Shown: positions 14,227 to 28,000 of the stretch, one piece after another
How the letters are laid out: the number at the start of each line of letters is the position of its first letter
Numbering within the stretch: position 1 is the first letter of the stretch
NCBI GenBank assembly: GCA_022578965.1
Contig: MU400515.1
Coordinates: 248,001 to 312,000 of the forward strand
Direction of reading: 5' to 3'
From: Xylaria sp. FL1777
Lineage: Eukaryota > Ascomycota > Sordariomycetes > Xylariales > Xylariaceae
Length of the DNA stretch: 64,000 nt
Position numbers and translations under genes: made by a program
The notes under the pieces: model-generated
Seen by the model: only the letters and a program-made list of their open reading frames with translations
Databases searched by the model: none
Told to the model about the DNA's origin: nothing

Positions 14227-15049
14227 ATAGGTAGCTAATGTATCTATTTGCATAAGTGCTCCATATCTACATAATTAAGTAACAAGCTCTACCTAGTATG
14301 CACTATATATCTGCTGCATTTGTATGTGTATTCACAAGTATTTATGTAAGTACATACTTAACATCATGAATATGTACATAGTAGGTACCCTTAATAGTTC
14401 CCGTCAAGCAGCTGACAAAGTGGACCTCTACTGCGTAAGTTGCAGGCAGGCAGGCAGCATGTGGCTTAGGGTCACTACATGTAGTTATGTACCCTTTTCA
14501 GTGGCTTGGTTTTGTGGGTCTTGCTTTGGAGCCAATCCTGCGCACTCTAGATCAAAAAGTTACCAAAGCCTCTGCGCGCAACCTGCTCATACATCATTCC
14601 TTCAGGCACCGGGCGGATATTGAAAGGAAGCCCTTTGTCTCACGCCAAATCTGCGCATCTCTTTCTATCAACCATCTGGATTCCTATTTACCGATCAGTG
14701 TATAAAAGCTTCTTGCTAGGTAGGAAGAAGAATCGCAGAACGCTACCGATAGTTGTCGCGTCGACCTTTTTTCTATCCCAGCCGCCAACCCGCGATCTGC
14801 GACTTGTGCGCGCGGCCGGCTGCTTTCGCTCTTGTTCCCCTTGAAATCTAATCGTGATCTGATTTCTTCATCATCTATAGTGTGGTTCTATATTTCCCGT
14901 CTCGTCAGCCTCTCTTCAGCAGCGCCTTCTTGTAGTCCAGGTGTGTCGCTCTCGGACCGCCTCAATTAGGTAGAGAAGCTTCTCGTTCATCAGTATCGTC
15001 CTACTTTCTGCAGACTGCCGCCTCGACTAGGCGTCTTGCAACCGCCGCA

Positions 15050-18000
15050 ATGGGTATCCCAGCTGCGTTCAGGTGGCTCTCCACCAAATATCCCAAGATC
15101 ATCTCACCAGTTATTGAGGATAACCCGATTGTAATGGAAGATGGCTCCGTGATACCTGTCGACACCACCCGTCCCAATCCAAATGGCGAAGAGTTCGATA
15201 ACCTTTACCTCGATATGAATGGCATTGTACATCCTTGCTCACACCCTGAGGATAAGCCTGCTCCTAAAGATGAGGAAGAGATGATGTTGGAGATTTTCAA
15301 GTACACTGATCGTGTAGTCAACATGGTTCGCCCGAGGAAGCTGTTGATGATTGCTATTGGTAAGTATCCTTCAAATCCACGCCCACTGATTGTTCTATTA
15401 CTTAAGGCATCCGCTAACGCTTTGCCTCATAGATGGTGTTGCTCCGCGTGCCAAGATGAACCAACAACGATCGCGACGCTTCCGTGCCGCGCAAGAGGCT
15501 AAGGAAAAACAGGCTGATAAGGAGGAGTTATTGAAGATGATCAAACAACAGAATGGCGGTATTTTACCACCTGAAACATTGGCTTCGTTGACTAAGAAGG
15601 CGTTCGATTCAAATTCAATTACTCCTGGTACCCCATTTATGGACATTCTAGCTATCAGTTTGAGATATTGGTGTGCTTATAAGCTTAACACTGATCCTGG
15701 CTGGGCTAATATGAAAGTCATTATTTCCGATGCCACTGTCCCTGGAGAAGGGGAGCACAAGATCATGAATTTTGTCCGCTCACAAAGAGCCTCGCCTGAC
15801 CACGACCCAAACACGAGACATGTGATATATGGGCTGGATGCCGATCTCATTATGTTAGGGCTTGCAACCCACGAACCTCATTTCCGTGTGCTCCGAGAGG
15901 ATGTCTTTTTCCAGGAAGGCAAGGCCCGCACCTGCAAGATTTGTGGCCAGAAAGGTCACGATGCCCAAAAGTGCCGCGGGGTAGCAAAAGAGAAAAATGG
16001 TGAGTTCGACGAGAAGGACAAAGCTGTCCCGCAGAAACCTTTCATCTGGCTGCATGTCTCGATTCTGCGAGAATATCTCGCCGTAGAGCTCGAAGTTCCT
16101 GGCTTACCTTTTCGCTGGGATCTTGAACGAGCAATTGACGACTGGGTTTTTATGTGCTTCTTTGTTGGCAACGATTTCCTTCCCCACCTTCCTGCTCTTG
16201 AAATTCGCGAGAATGGCATTGATACATTGACCGCTATTTGGAGAGATAATTTGACTTTCATGGGCGGTTACATGACTAAAGATGGACATGTTGACCTTGA
16301 GAGGGCACAATACATTCTTGATGGACTTGGAAAACAAGAAGACGCTATCTTCAAACGTCGAAAAGTAGTTGAAGACAAACGAGAGGCAAGTTTCAAACGG
16401 CGAAAGTTACAAGAGCAGCAGCGTAACGATCACAACTACGGGCAGGGGGCCAAGGTCCAAGGAGAAACTCCGGAGAATGGCCTTCCTGGTGGACTATCTA
16501 ATTCTCTTACTCACGATATGATCGTCAAGCGTGGTGCGACAGCTGGCGACGCTAATACGGCAAATAAGAGTGCTGCTGCTGTCCTTAAAAGCCAGATTCA
16601 AGGCCTCATGTCGACACCGAAAAACAAAGATCAGCCAGAGAGCTCAGAGTCACCAGTGGCTCCTGCTTTGGGAAAACGCAAGGCGTCTATGATGGAGGCC
16701 GATGGTACCAACACACCCGGTAGCGATTCAGCCACGGGGGATGAGCCAGAAGATAGCGTCCGGCTATGGGAAGATGGTTATGCGGATAGGTACTACGTGC
16801 AAAAGTTCGGCGTTGATGTGAAAGACCTGGACTTCCGTCGCAAAGTGGCCTGGGCATACACCGAGGGACTGGCGTGGGTCCTCAGGTATTACTTTCAGGG
16901 TTGCCCCTCATGGGAATGGTTTTACCCGTATCATTACGCACCCTTTGCTCAAGATTTCAAAGACCTCGCTAAGTTGGAAGTCAAGTTTGAGAAGGGCAGA
17001 ATCGCAAGGCCATTTGAGCAGCTCATGAGCGTACAGCCGGCTGCCTCACGTCACGTGCTACCAGATGTCTTTCACCCGCTGATGACAGAGTCAGAAAGTC
17101 CCATTATCGACTTCTACCCTGAAGATTTTGTAGTGGACCTCAACGGCAAGAAGATGGCCTGGCAAGGCGTGGCCCTTCTACCGTTCATTGAGATGCCCCG
17201 CCTCTTAGCTGCGATTGAGGAGAAGTACCCATTATTGACAACTGAAGATGCTGCTCGTAACGAACCTGGCAGAGAATATCTTCTACTTTCAGAGGCAAAT
17301 CAGGAGTTATACGATGATATCATTGCACAATTCTATTCAAAGAAGCAAGGCGCACCAAAGAGTAAACTTGACCCTCGTAAAAGCCAAGGTCTCTCAGGCA
17401 ATATTGAAAAGATGCCGGAGTATCTTCCACACGCGACGCTAGAATGTCCACTGGAACGGAAGGCAATGCCTGATATTGATGATGACAGGTCCCTGACGTG
17501 AGTCTTCTACCCATGAATAATAATTGTGTATAGAAATACTAACTTTGGGTAGTGTCCACTATGATATGCCAAGCTCTTCGCATACGCACAAATCGATGCT
17601 TTTACGCGGGATACAAATGCCAGTGGCGGCCTTGAACAAGAGTGACATTGAGGAGTTGAAGGGTAAGACACGAAACTCTGGTCGAAGCTACCGCGGAGCC
17701 CCTCTTGGGCGTCAGAATAGTGACGGGAGAAGGGAACGTATAAATTACGGCCCTGACTCGTGGCGTGACGGAAACAATCGTCACTATAACAATGGCCCCA
17801 AACAGAATGGACCCAATGCATTCTCTGGCCCCCCTCCTATGATTCCGCCAGGATGGGCGCCACCACCACCAGGTTTCCCCGGGTTTGGAAGTGGAATACC
17901 GCCGCCGCCTCCTGCCTACCGTGGCGGTGCCCACGGCGGATATGGCAATGGCCGTGATGATAGTTATGGGAATTACGGCGGCCAAGCATATAACCAACGG

Positions 18001-18117
18001 CATGCGCCCCCAGGTGTACCTCCATACCAAGACTATGGAAGACAGTATAATGGCCCACCCCCCGGGTATCGGGGACGAGACCAGCGTCATGGCCACGGTG
18101 GGTACGGCCATAGATGA
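15050..18117 (+). CDS. RAT1: Nuclear 5'-3' exoribonuclease Rat1/Xrn2
   Basis: Exons 15050-15359, 15433-17497 and 17553-18117 encode 979 residues, close to the usual ~1000. The protein opens with the XRN signature [15 protein letters not shown] and shows the acidic active-site blocks [34 protein letters not shown] and [14 protein letters not shown] zinc knuckle ([14 protein letters not shown]) at about residues 271-284 marks the nuclear Xrn2/Rat1 branch rather than cytoplasmic Xrn1. The C-terminal ~150 residues are rich in Gly, Pro, Tyr and Arg. Rat1 trims rRNA and snoRNA precursors and promotes RNA polymerase II termination by torpedo degradation, usually with Rai1 (not in this window). It is convergent with the Gcn5 gene. 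Confidence 0.97.
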
Positions 18118-18731
18118 AAGTCGATATAGGCGTGTTGTATTGTTTAATGCAAAATAGAACTGTAAATATAAAGCATGAAAAGCCACTTTTGACATTCTCT
18201 TTCCTTTCACCAATGCTGAGTTTATTGAAATACACCCGATTAGTTTTCAAAATGCAGCTCTAATAATAAAGTACTTCGAAGATAGGATACCGTGCTATCC
18301 AAATCACAATGTGAATTCACGTACTGTACGCTATGCCACTTTAACAAGACCTCAGCAAGGCCCGCTTTTACATGAACTAATTTACATAACTCCGAGTCCT
18401 AGCTAAAAGACTAACTTAGAATCGCCATCGACTATGAAAGAGAAAAAAACCGTTTTTATTTCCTACACGGATCTAAGAATTAATTGTAGCGTTAAGGTAG
18501 AGTAGTCTACTGGGTCCTCGTAATTACGTAAAAACTCTATCGAGAATATACCGTAACATCTGTCTGCAATCACGATACGGTTTCTGCTGTTAGGCTTTTC
18601 AGCTTTTCATCCTTTTACTCGGACATCTTTCCAGTTAAGGGGTATTGTGCAAATGAAACCTATACTAAATCATTACTTCATATAACCATAGATCTTACTC
18701 TCGAGATTAAGGCATAGCGTATTGAGAACAA
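18118..18731. other. Intergenic between convergent RAT1 and GCN5
   Basis: About 610 bp of AT-rich sequence expected to hold both 3' UTRs; nothing else recognised. Confidence 0.5.
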
Positions 18732-20139
18732 TCATTCTTCAAGTAGATCAACCCATTCCGGGATCTCCTTAATAAGAGTCCACATGTACTTCTCCAGCTT
18801 TGCCGCACACTTACTGTACACCGTTGACGCGTCATTATATTCCCGACAGTTGCTAAAAATCAGCTTGAGGTCGTTAACGAGGTCTTGTGGGGTAGCATAA
18901 CAATCGTGCCCTAATTTATCCTCAATAGTCGACAGGTCCATCGGTGATGTGATTACTTTGTAATAATCAGCAACTAGATCCTTGTTAACCGGGCTAAGGA
19001 AGGGCCATGCTTGTTTGTGGAATTGGATTTGAGACAAGAAACTCCTTAGTTTGTTGAAATGGGGCCCGTGACGTGATTCTCGTGACAGTTTGTCCATATC
19101 TGGGGACCAGCCAGTTGCCCGAATAGCTGGAATAGAGAGTGGATCGATGGGATCAACACCATTTGCCCATTGCTGAGGTGGTTGATGGACAACATGGTTT
19201 TTGCTTACGTGGCGGATTTTGGCTAGTACGGTTTCCTTCTGCTTGAGAAGCAAACGGCCAGTTTCAAGATACCGTACCCGGGGGAGCTATAAGATAAATA
19301 TGGATTAAATATTATTCCTTGAGGCAGGACTCATTTTTACGGGACTTCGGGAGTATTCAGGTGTAAGTGGTGCGTTTGAGTAGAACCACTGCTGAAAGCT
19401 GGAATGAACGATCTAAGAGTAACTTACCATCGAACATAACATTAGGGTCACCCCATCGTAGTCCTTGATATACCCCATCCAAATAGACTTATCAAGGGTG
19501 ATCTCTTTAGTGAACCCTTGTTTTTGAAAGTATCCAGTAGCGTAGTTATCGGCGTAGGTTAGAAAATGCATCACTGGCGAAGTAGCCCTGACGTAATCTT
19601 TTAGATGGGCCATAAGATGTGCCCCGTATCCTTTGACTTGCTGATCGGACGCGACCGCGCAAAAAACGATTTCCGCAAATTTACGGTCTCGGAATTCTCG
19701 ATATGCTATTCCGCCAATAATCTCAAGAGGCTTCTTCACCATAGCGATAGACAGATGAGTGCGATCGTATACGAGACGTGCGATGTATTCTTTAGGCATA
19801 TTCGGAAGTTGCTTTTGGAAAAGACACTTTAGGCCCGTAAGGACAATCGTACTCTCCCTGCTGCCATCGTTATTGACAGCGCGGAATTCGATTTCGCCGT
19901 TCAGTTCTTCCAGCACTGCGGGCTTTCAACTGGTCAGAGGGTTCCCCGTAATCTGGGAGATATCAACATACCTTATCTGGGAAAGGAATCCTACGCCGAA
20001 CATTCGGCTCTGCCAACCCATCATGAATTGTCTTGACCTTTTTGGCATCAGAAGCCGTGTCTAGTTCAGAAGCCGTGCGCTTTGCGACGAGGCGATTCTG
20101 CCCGCAGTCGGCTGGAACTGACTGCGGCTCTCCCTCCAT
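18732..20139 (-). CDS. GCN5: Histone acetyltransferase Gcn5 (SAGA)
   Basis: Three minus-strand exons, 20139-19972, 19922-19428 and 19286-18732, give 405 residues. The chosen start opens [11 protein letters not shown] and is the one in frame with the HAT domain; an ATG slightly upstream is in another frame. Residues ~60-220 are the GNAT domain: the catalytic Glu in FAEIVFCAV (about residue 140) and the acetyl-CoA loop [10 protein letters not shown] are present. Residues ~298-400 are a bromodomain with the acetyl-lysine-binding Asn (about residue 372) in NCREYND. This order, with LPRVRYLE linking the domains, is diagnostic for Gcn5, the catalytic subunit of SAGA/ADA that acetylates histone H3. 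The N-terminus is short, as in other filamentous fungi. Confidence 0.97.
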
Positions 20140-22053
20140 GTTCGTTGAGCATGGCCAAGCACCGGCCGACTTCAGCGGTCAGTTTGTATGAAGAACTAGT
20201 ACATGTGGCCTCAATCTCTCTATGTCGGGATTGCTGGTCATATGTTGTAGAGATTACTCCCGTCACGTGCCTGGTCCAGGATCTATTTGGCGGGAACATG
20301 TACATACGCAGTATGAGGTATGCACCGGCCAATAGCGTCGTGGATTGTGGGTTGCGGATTGTGGTTGAATGTGGGAAATTCACACCGTTTTATTTACAGT
20401 AAATATACACCCAAGCAACAACAAATACTGGTAGCGGAAGATCTCTCTGTTTACCCCACTTCCTTGCTGGGGTAGGCTAATCATTATACCCATCCAAGGA
20501 TACCTAGGTTAGTGTTCCCATCGTCTGTACGTAAGTAGTAGAACTAGCTAAACTACAGTATTTAGTGTTGATGTTCTGATTTTCGAGCAGGGTTTTTAGG
20601 CTATTGGCACTACCAGTATGGGATTATAGAAGGATATTGCGAAACAGCTAGACCAAAAATAATAACCTATGACAACTTGTAGTATTAAGTACCTGGTTAG
20701 GTACATACATATAGTGGACTGCGTACTGTATGGGTTGAAGATTGAACCTTACTACCTAGGTACTTTTTTTTTTTTTTTAGGTAGTTGCACTAGTGTGATA
20801 GCACCACGTTTCAATGCCTCGCAGTAGCTCCAGAAACCGGCATGGTGTCGTGATCCTTTCCTCTTCGCTCACCTTTCACCCAAGTTCCGGTATTTAATTC
20901 ACCGTTTCACTACTACATATGGTTGGCTGCCGAACATCCCCGGCCCATCTATACTGCTACCTACTTATGTACTTACTTAGGTAGGTACTGATAGTGTATG
21001 CTCCATACCTACCTACATTAGCTACAGACTACCTAACCTCTAGACTATAGCTAGTAGATAATGTGCTTAATAATATGTACATGTTCGCTGATGTAGATAC
21101 AGAAATGAGGTACTTATGGAGTATCAACATTCTGTACTATACACGTCTATGTCCTTTGTACCTAAGGTAAGGGAGCTGTAAATACATACCTATGCAACCC
21201 CCTCCACACGATGCGTGCCGACCTACGTATCTAAATTTCCGGCGCCAGTGGAGCTATCCAACCTGTGTAAGTACCTACCCAGGCATTCCTTGCTGTCCGA
21301 TATGCCTTTGTGAGCGGGACCCTTCGTAGACCCTACTTCCCTACCTACCCACCTGCATACTTTGCTATCTGCTTAGGTAGTTTGGCACCGGCGGCTATCT
21401 ACCTAATTGATTGCTGGCAATTGTGCAATTGTGATTCTGTGCCCGTGTCTGTGCCTTGAGCCTGCACCGGTGCGCCCGAGTCGGAACCCGTTCTGCACGG
21501 TCGCCAACACCAGACGCACACCACCCACGCACACCACGCACACCTAGGTAGCATACCGGTAAGCATTCATTCACAAGCTGGGACTGCAGACTACCTTAAT
21601 CTATCCTGCTCCACCGTGTCTCTGCCTTTTTTGGGACTCCAGACACCAAATTCACAGCACCCAATGCTACGCTGGGTAATCTGATCTGATCGCTCTCCGG
21701 TGGTTCTGCCGCGCAAAATAACAACCGACCCTTCTTTGGACAGGCCTGGATCTTGTTGTTTGTGGGCTTGGTAGCTTCTCTTGTGAAGACACACAATCTG
21801 TATAACTCCATTCTCCTAGCCCTGTCATTGACGGCCTTAAAAACGCACGGGAACAAAAAACAACAACAGAAACACTTGAGATCCAGCTCTCCTGTTCACG
21901 ATTTGAGCTACCTCGTCTCGCCTATCTAAAGGTTGTTCTACCTGCTCCCTGTCTCGTAACGTACCCTCTTGACCGCCCCGTCTCGCTTGATGGCGCCGTC
22001 ATGACGTTGGCCCAATTATCTTCGATTGTAACGAAACGGTATCCGACCACAAA
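20140..22053. other. Divergent promoter region between GCN5 and the RasGAP gene
   Basis: About 1.9 kb. It holds a T tract near 20767-20779 flanked by AGGTA words, many further AGGTA/TACCT words at 20940-21380, and a CAC-rich stretch near 21510-21545. No coding ORF with family features. The 5' leader of the RasGAP gene probably begins in the last few hundred bases. Confidence 0.5.
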
Positions 22054-25000
22054 ATGAATAGTGATGCCGGCCTGGTCGGTTCTCTGGTCGAAAGACTCAC
22101 CACCAGGGTACTTCTGCCCCCCTCCACACATGATAGCTCGAGCCGCGCATTCTGGCGTGGCCTTTTGCTAGCTTCGACACTGCGAGTGTGATCTGCTGCT
22201 AATTGCTGCCTCGTAGCTCCCACACCGCACCGGCACGCACAGTTCAGAGCTCAAACATGACGATATCGCTACCATTACTCGTGAGAGCATAGTCAACCTT
22301 AGCCCAACCTTGATAGCCCACATTCTGCACTCCCTCGTATCGCTGCTCGATGAGGTATCGCAACCCTACAAGAACGTTTCAAACCACCCGTCCCACGTTC
22401 TCCAGTCCAAAATCTACATCATTACGCTTATTGCCGATTGTTGCACTGCCCACTGGCAGGCGCTTCGCGAACCAAGTTCAAGCGACTCTCCCAGCGTCCC
22501 GCCAAATTCCTCGGCTGGTCATATCCCGGTACTCCCTAAACCTCTGGACGATAAATTGGCGAGACGGGTGTTCGGCCATCTTGAGCTCTTCGTTGATCCC
22601 ATCCCAGATGGCTACGTCATACCAGCGAAGGCGATACTGGAGGACGACTATGTACGTGAAATCTTAGACCCACGCTATGATGAGGCCGCGCGCAGTCTCG
22701 CCTCGTCCAGCGGTTCGGACTCCGCTCGGGATACAATTGGTTCGCGCGATAGCAACGACGAGACGGCGGCTACCGAGCCCTATGTCAAGGTGATTACCGA
22801 GTTCCTAAGCGCAGCAAATTGGTCAACATGCTTTGACTACCTGCGGTGTGCCATACGTAGCAAGAGGGCTACTGCTCCGGCTCAAGGGAACAGCGCCCAG
22901 AGCTCGACCATGTCCGAGGAAGACAGAACTCTTCTGGTTACCCTCAAATTCCTTTCGTACTTGTGGGTTGATGCCCAAAAACTCGGTCTCATCATGCAGG
23001 AGCTCAGCACTACGTTCCTCCACTTTCGGAGGATGTTCCAGAATACTGTGGCTCTTGTCGCGCCTCTACTTATATTCAGATGGATTGAACGCTTCCCCAG
23101 GGAGTTCGTGCGGTTGCATAGTCAGCGTAGAAAGCTTGATGGTGGGCCGGACACACTAGCTGATATGACCCATTCCCTTGGTGATAATGGTAGGAGGCGA
23201 TCCTCCCTCTATCCGTTTCAAACGACTCTACTCATGCTCGTTCCCGAGGTGTTCGAAGTAGCAAGCAACCTCCGAGATGTCAAGGGCGGTAATATGGCGA
23301 AGAGAGTAGCGTTCCTCGAGGGACTCAGAAAGGGATTGCGCAACAAGAACGAAACAGCGGGTGTATGTCTTGTGATCCTGTTGCGGGCCGCTCGTCATTT
23401 CCCTTCGGATTCGGAGTCCGCCTTTTTGAGCTACGCGATGGATATTCAGGATGAGCTGAAGGATGCCGTATTTCGTCGTCATCATCCGGTCGGCGACGGC
23501 ATCTTATTCGAGCAAGATTTAACCACTGCTGCACTTATCAGTCTCCTGCATATAAGCCTCGACGTCTACGTAGATCCTCTAGCGCAAGTTTGTGCACAAA
23601 CTTCGGCCCCTCTATCCTTCAAGGTCGCCATCATACAGACGTGCTCGTACTTCGCTCGGAGACAAGATTCGGAAGACTATCACTGTCTCTATGTCTCCGT
23701 AGCTAGTTTTATCCAACACACGTTGAAGGTGGGTTGTATAATCCTCAAAAGTAAGCCCAGTATGGGTAGCTGACGAATCTAGGCTATGTCAACCGACCTC
23801 TACGGAGGCGTTCGTCGATCGCACCGTAACCCATCGGCAGGGGATGCAGGAACAGCTAACTGGATTGTAATATGTAACATCCTCAAGTTCCTCAATGAGT
23901 CTCCATTAAGCCTGTTTGAGAGCACGTCACTCGAAGCTAAGAGTACAGAATCATTTTACGAAGAAATATATGAATCATTTGTTTCGTGTCTGGCGACAGC
24001 GAACGACACCGTGAGGATCTTGTCTGGACCGCTGGCTCGGAGCATTCTACCGAGGAACGGCTTGCTCGCGTCTGTGCGTCAAGCAACCCCTCTTGACTCG
24101 AATAGTTTCAAGCTCAAATTTTGGAAGCTAACGTAGGCACCGTAGCGTCCCAAACTGTTGGTAACGGTCTTGGCTAATGGGTGTGCAGGTCTACTGTTCT
24201 ATCGGATATGTGCGACAAGTGGTACCAACAAGAGGACCCTTCAATTTTAAAATCTATGCTTTCCTACCTACAGTCGGGATGGATGCTTTTCAGCTCATGC
24301 CGAGTAAGCCCCCTAGATATCGGCCTTTTCACTATAACCGTTCTAATACATTTCAGGAAATATGCAGGTTGGCCGAAGATTTTCCTGAACGTACAACCGC
24401 TGCCGTCAAGGCAGAGTCACTTCTGTTATTAGCACTCTGTTCACCAGAAATTGAGACTTGTCAGATTGTAACTTCTGCATTGGGACTTCTGAACGAAGAA
24501 TGCCAGCTCTTGCTAGAAGAGAGTCAGGACGCGAACCTGTCAACTCTCCAGCTGCCCAATTACGACATAATCGCCGATATTGCATCACGTGCATTCAGGT
24601 TCACTGGCATGATGGCTTTTCAAAAGCGTACGCGAGCACTTTTGCGACGCATCACGTTTCCTGCGCCAAGTATACTTGACGCCTGGGAACACGCTTTTGA
24701 GAAGTGGATTCATTTGTCAAAGGATGTCTCTTCAATGCCCGTTGATGCTATTGATGAGAGAGCTTTTTCGGAATGGCGGAACCTGTCAGGATTTCTAGCC
24801 TCTCTGGGCGGCATTTGTACCGCAGAGCAAGCTTATGGTGTTCTAGAGGAGCCTGTTATTAGCGGGCTCAAATGGATTGATCGAGTAGTATCTGAAGATT
24901 CCGGGGACCCTATTCTCAACAGATACCTCAAGCAGAGTACGCAGCTTCTTGCATGCTCCAACGTCCGCGTGAGAGAAACAATAAGAGACGTCCTATCTAC

Positions 25001-28000
25001 AGAGATATCATCAGCTTTATATCATCCACTCTTCAGAACTCTAGGGTTGGAGCTTAGTAATCTTTTCGAAGGGAAACTTAATTCTGTTAACGGCCAGGAT
25101 GCAGCGATCATCTTTGCTGAACAAGCAGCTTCACTTCTCAGAACTCTGGTGGAAAAATTAGAGTCGCCCTCTGAACTTGGTGCTGCAGCATGCATGGATT
25201 TTAGTTCAGTTGGTCTTGATTTTGTCAAATTTCTTGACGGTGCGGCTGAGAATCCCTCAAGTCTACGAGTCAAAATCAAGGCCTGCCAACTGTGTGAGTC
25301 TATTACTAGAAGGAAAGAACATTTGAACTTCCGTGATGATATCAGGAAGCGGAACCAGTTATTAGAATACATTTTCAGCTGGATCGCCCGGCCTCGCTCT
25401 CCGAAGGCCGATGTGCCCCATGGAACAGCCCAACAAGATGAAATAACACGACTTCAAAGGGACCTAGACAAGGCTTGTTTCCGCTGTCTTGCTAGCCTCA
25501 CCTATAAGCTCCCTCTTCAGCCAGGTGAGGGGCAAAGTGACGCGGGTACTAGCGAGCTAAAATCTCAAATGTTTCATACATATTTCAATCGATTTCTCTC
25601 ACTTCTCAATCACGAGTCTGCCGAGAACACCAGAGGAGAAACATCGGCCCACGATGAGGCTGGGTCGACATCCGCGCTAGCCATTACTATTCTTTCGAAC
25701 CTCTTAAGCGCAAATATCGATGTTGGGTTGAAACATTCTCTTAGTATTGGGTATCACGAAAACATCGAAATCCGCACTGCTTTTGTGAAAGTGCTCTGTA
25801 ATATCTTAGTCCAGGGAACAGAATTCAGCACCCTTTCTGATAAGGCAGTCAATGAGAAGTATAATGCCCTGTTACAGGTAAAACTAGCCCCAACATTATG
25901 ACTTGCCTATCTTACTAATCATAATTTCATAGCTGCTCACTCAAGATATGGGCCTTGTTACTGCTATTAGCACAGCATGTCCAAGCAGCGAGGTTGAGGA
26001 GCTAACAGTAGCTCTCTTAAACATATTTGAATTTCGCGGACTTGCGTTTGAGCTTATGGAGGCTCTAATCAAGCAAGAAATCGAGGATACAGGTGCGTCA
26101 AGCGTCTACACGTTAATATTAAATATTAATTCAGTTGGATTACAGAGAACGAAGCTGAGATTCTACGAAGAAATTGTGTTGCAACGAAGATGCTCTCCGT
26201 CTATGCAAAGTGGAAAGGCTCACACTATCTTAAAGCTACTTTGCAAAAGGTAGTCGAGAGATTGATGCTGACTTCAGAGGATCTCGATCTTGAGCTTGAT
26301 CCTGCAAGATTATCATCCCCAGAAGAACTAGAAAGGAACGCTACGCAATTACGGATAGTTGCAAAGGTCTTTATAGATGACATTTGCGCCTCCTCCATAA
26401 ACATACCGCCCTCGTTCAGGAAGATCTGCAATATTGTGAGTTGTCCCATGATTCAATAGCGTCAATAACTGACATATGTGAGATTTCTACTGCTGTGATG
26501 CCGAGATTCCAGGAAGCAAAGTACACCGCCGTTGGGGCATTCATCTTTCTTCGATTCTTCTGCCCGGCCATCGTCGCGCCGGAATCAGAGAAGCTTGTGA
26601 ACGAGCCTCCTTCCAAAGAAATGCGGCGAGGTTTGCTCTTGATCGCCAAAGTTATTCAGAACTTGGCGAACAACGTCCTCTTTGGGGCCAAAGAGCAATA
26701 TATGTACCCATTGAACGACTTCTTGACCCAGAATATATACAAAGTGACCACTTTTCTGAGGGAGATATCGGTAAGTATATGCTCCCCACTTTCAGCTAGC
26801 TGCTAATCACTTCGTAGGTGCCTCCTGATAATCTTGATACAGCGCAGTCTGAAGCCGAGTCATTTGACTTCGGATCTTGCGTTATCCTGCACCGTTTCCT
26901 GAATGAGCACTGGGATAACATAAGACAACGTCTTATGTCTCAAGGACGGAGAGAACAAATACGTACCCCCAATGAGCTCTCTCGTGGCTATACACCAGCT
27001 ATCGAGCGACTTCGAACACTTATCACTACATTGGGTCCACCTTCATTAGCAATTACTTGGAATCGTCCACAGATATCAGCAAACAGCTTAACCACGTACT
27101 CCAGATTTCAAAACTTTATGCTCCGTAGCGCGTACCGTGACACCGGCTCTTATATGGCGTCTCGCACTATATACGAAGGTGGTGAAACTAAGGTTCGCGA
27201 TAAAACCCTACCTTGCATATAGACTACTCACATCGACTATAGGACGGCCTTGCAGTAATCTGCATAATACTTCGTCACATTTCAGAGGAAACCGATCATG
27301 GCTCCTTGTTGTTTGCCTATCTAAAGGTTTGTCCCCAGCTCTCACTTTCCTATAGCCCCTACCTAACACTGTAAACCCGAAAACAAATCCCACCTCAAAC
27401 TGATTATTAATGTTATATCATTTCTTAAACAGCTAGCGAGCCGTCTTTGGCATAAACCGTTTGGTATACTTGTTGATGCAACATGCGACCACGGAGCAAT
27501 CGAGCACCACTATGACCTTGTTAGAAAGCTCGAGCTACTTATACCTTCGGAGATGACCAATCAAATAGCGAGGATGTATATCTACAATATGAACAGCAGT
27601 TATAGGTAAGGTCTCCGACAAATAATTGAAGCACATGCTCATACATATAGAAAAACATTTCGGCGGAATCTGCGTCTCGCTGGCAAACGCGAAACGAACT
27701 TGTCCATGCCAGCACATACGGAGATATTCCTTCTTGGGAGTGTTCATGATCTTCAGGCCCATTTTGTACTTCGACAAGTTCACTTACCCAAAGAAACTAT
27801 CGATGTGGTGAAGGACACACGATATGTTTTTCAACCTGTTACCAGACTTTCAAAGACCAAAGGCAAGATTGAGGTTACTATTAAAGTTGGCAATCAATTT
27901 GTCCAAATTACAACAGTGAAAAAGCAGGAAATCTATCCTGGCTATCGCCTCAGTGCCATCATCAATGATATATTCCGTCTTAGCGATGTTGACGAAGCGC

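Larger units (their letters stand above)
13780..15049. other. Divergent promoter region between USO1 and RAT1
   Basis: About 1.27 kb holding both promoters. The middle (about 14090-14300) is dense in AGGTA/TACCT words. A short run of GCAG units lies near 14440, and CT-rich stretches precede the RAT1 start. No ORF with family features. Confidence 0.5.

Noticed and set aside
20690..21400. AGGTA words as telomere-like repeats
   Set aside because: Fungal telomere repeats are TTAGGG arrays; these words are irregular, palindromic and internal to a gene-rich region.
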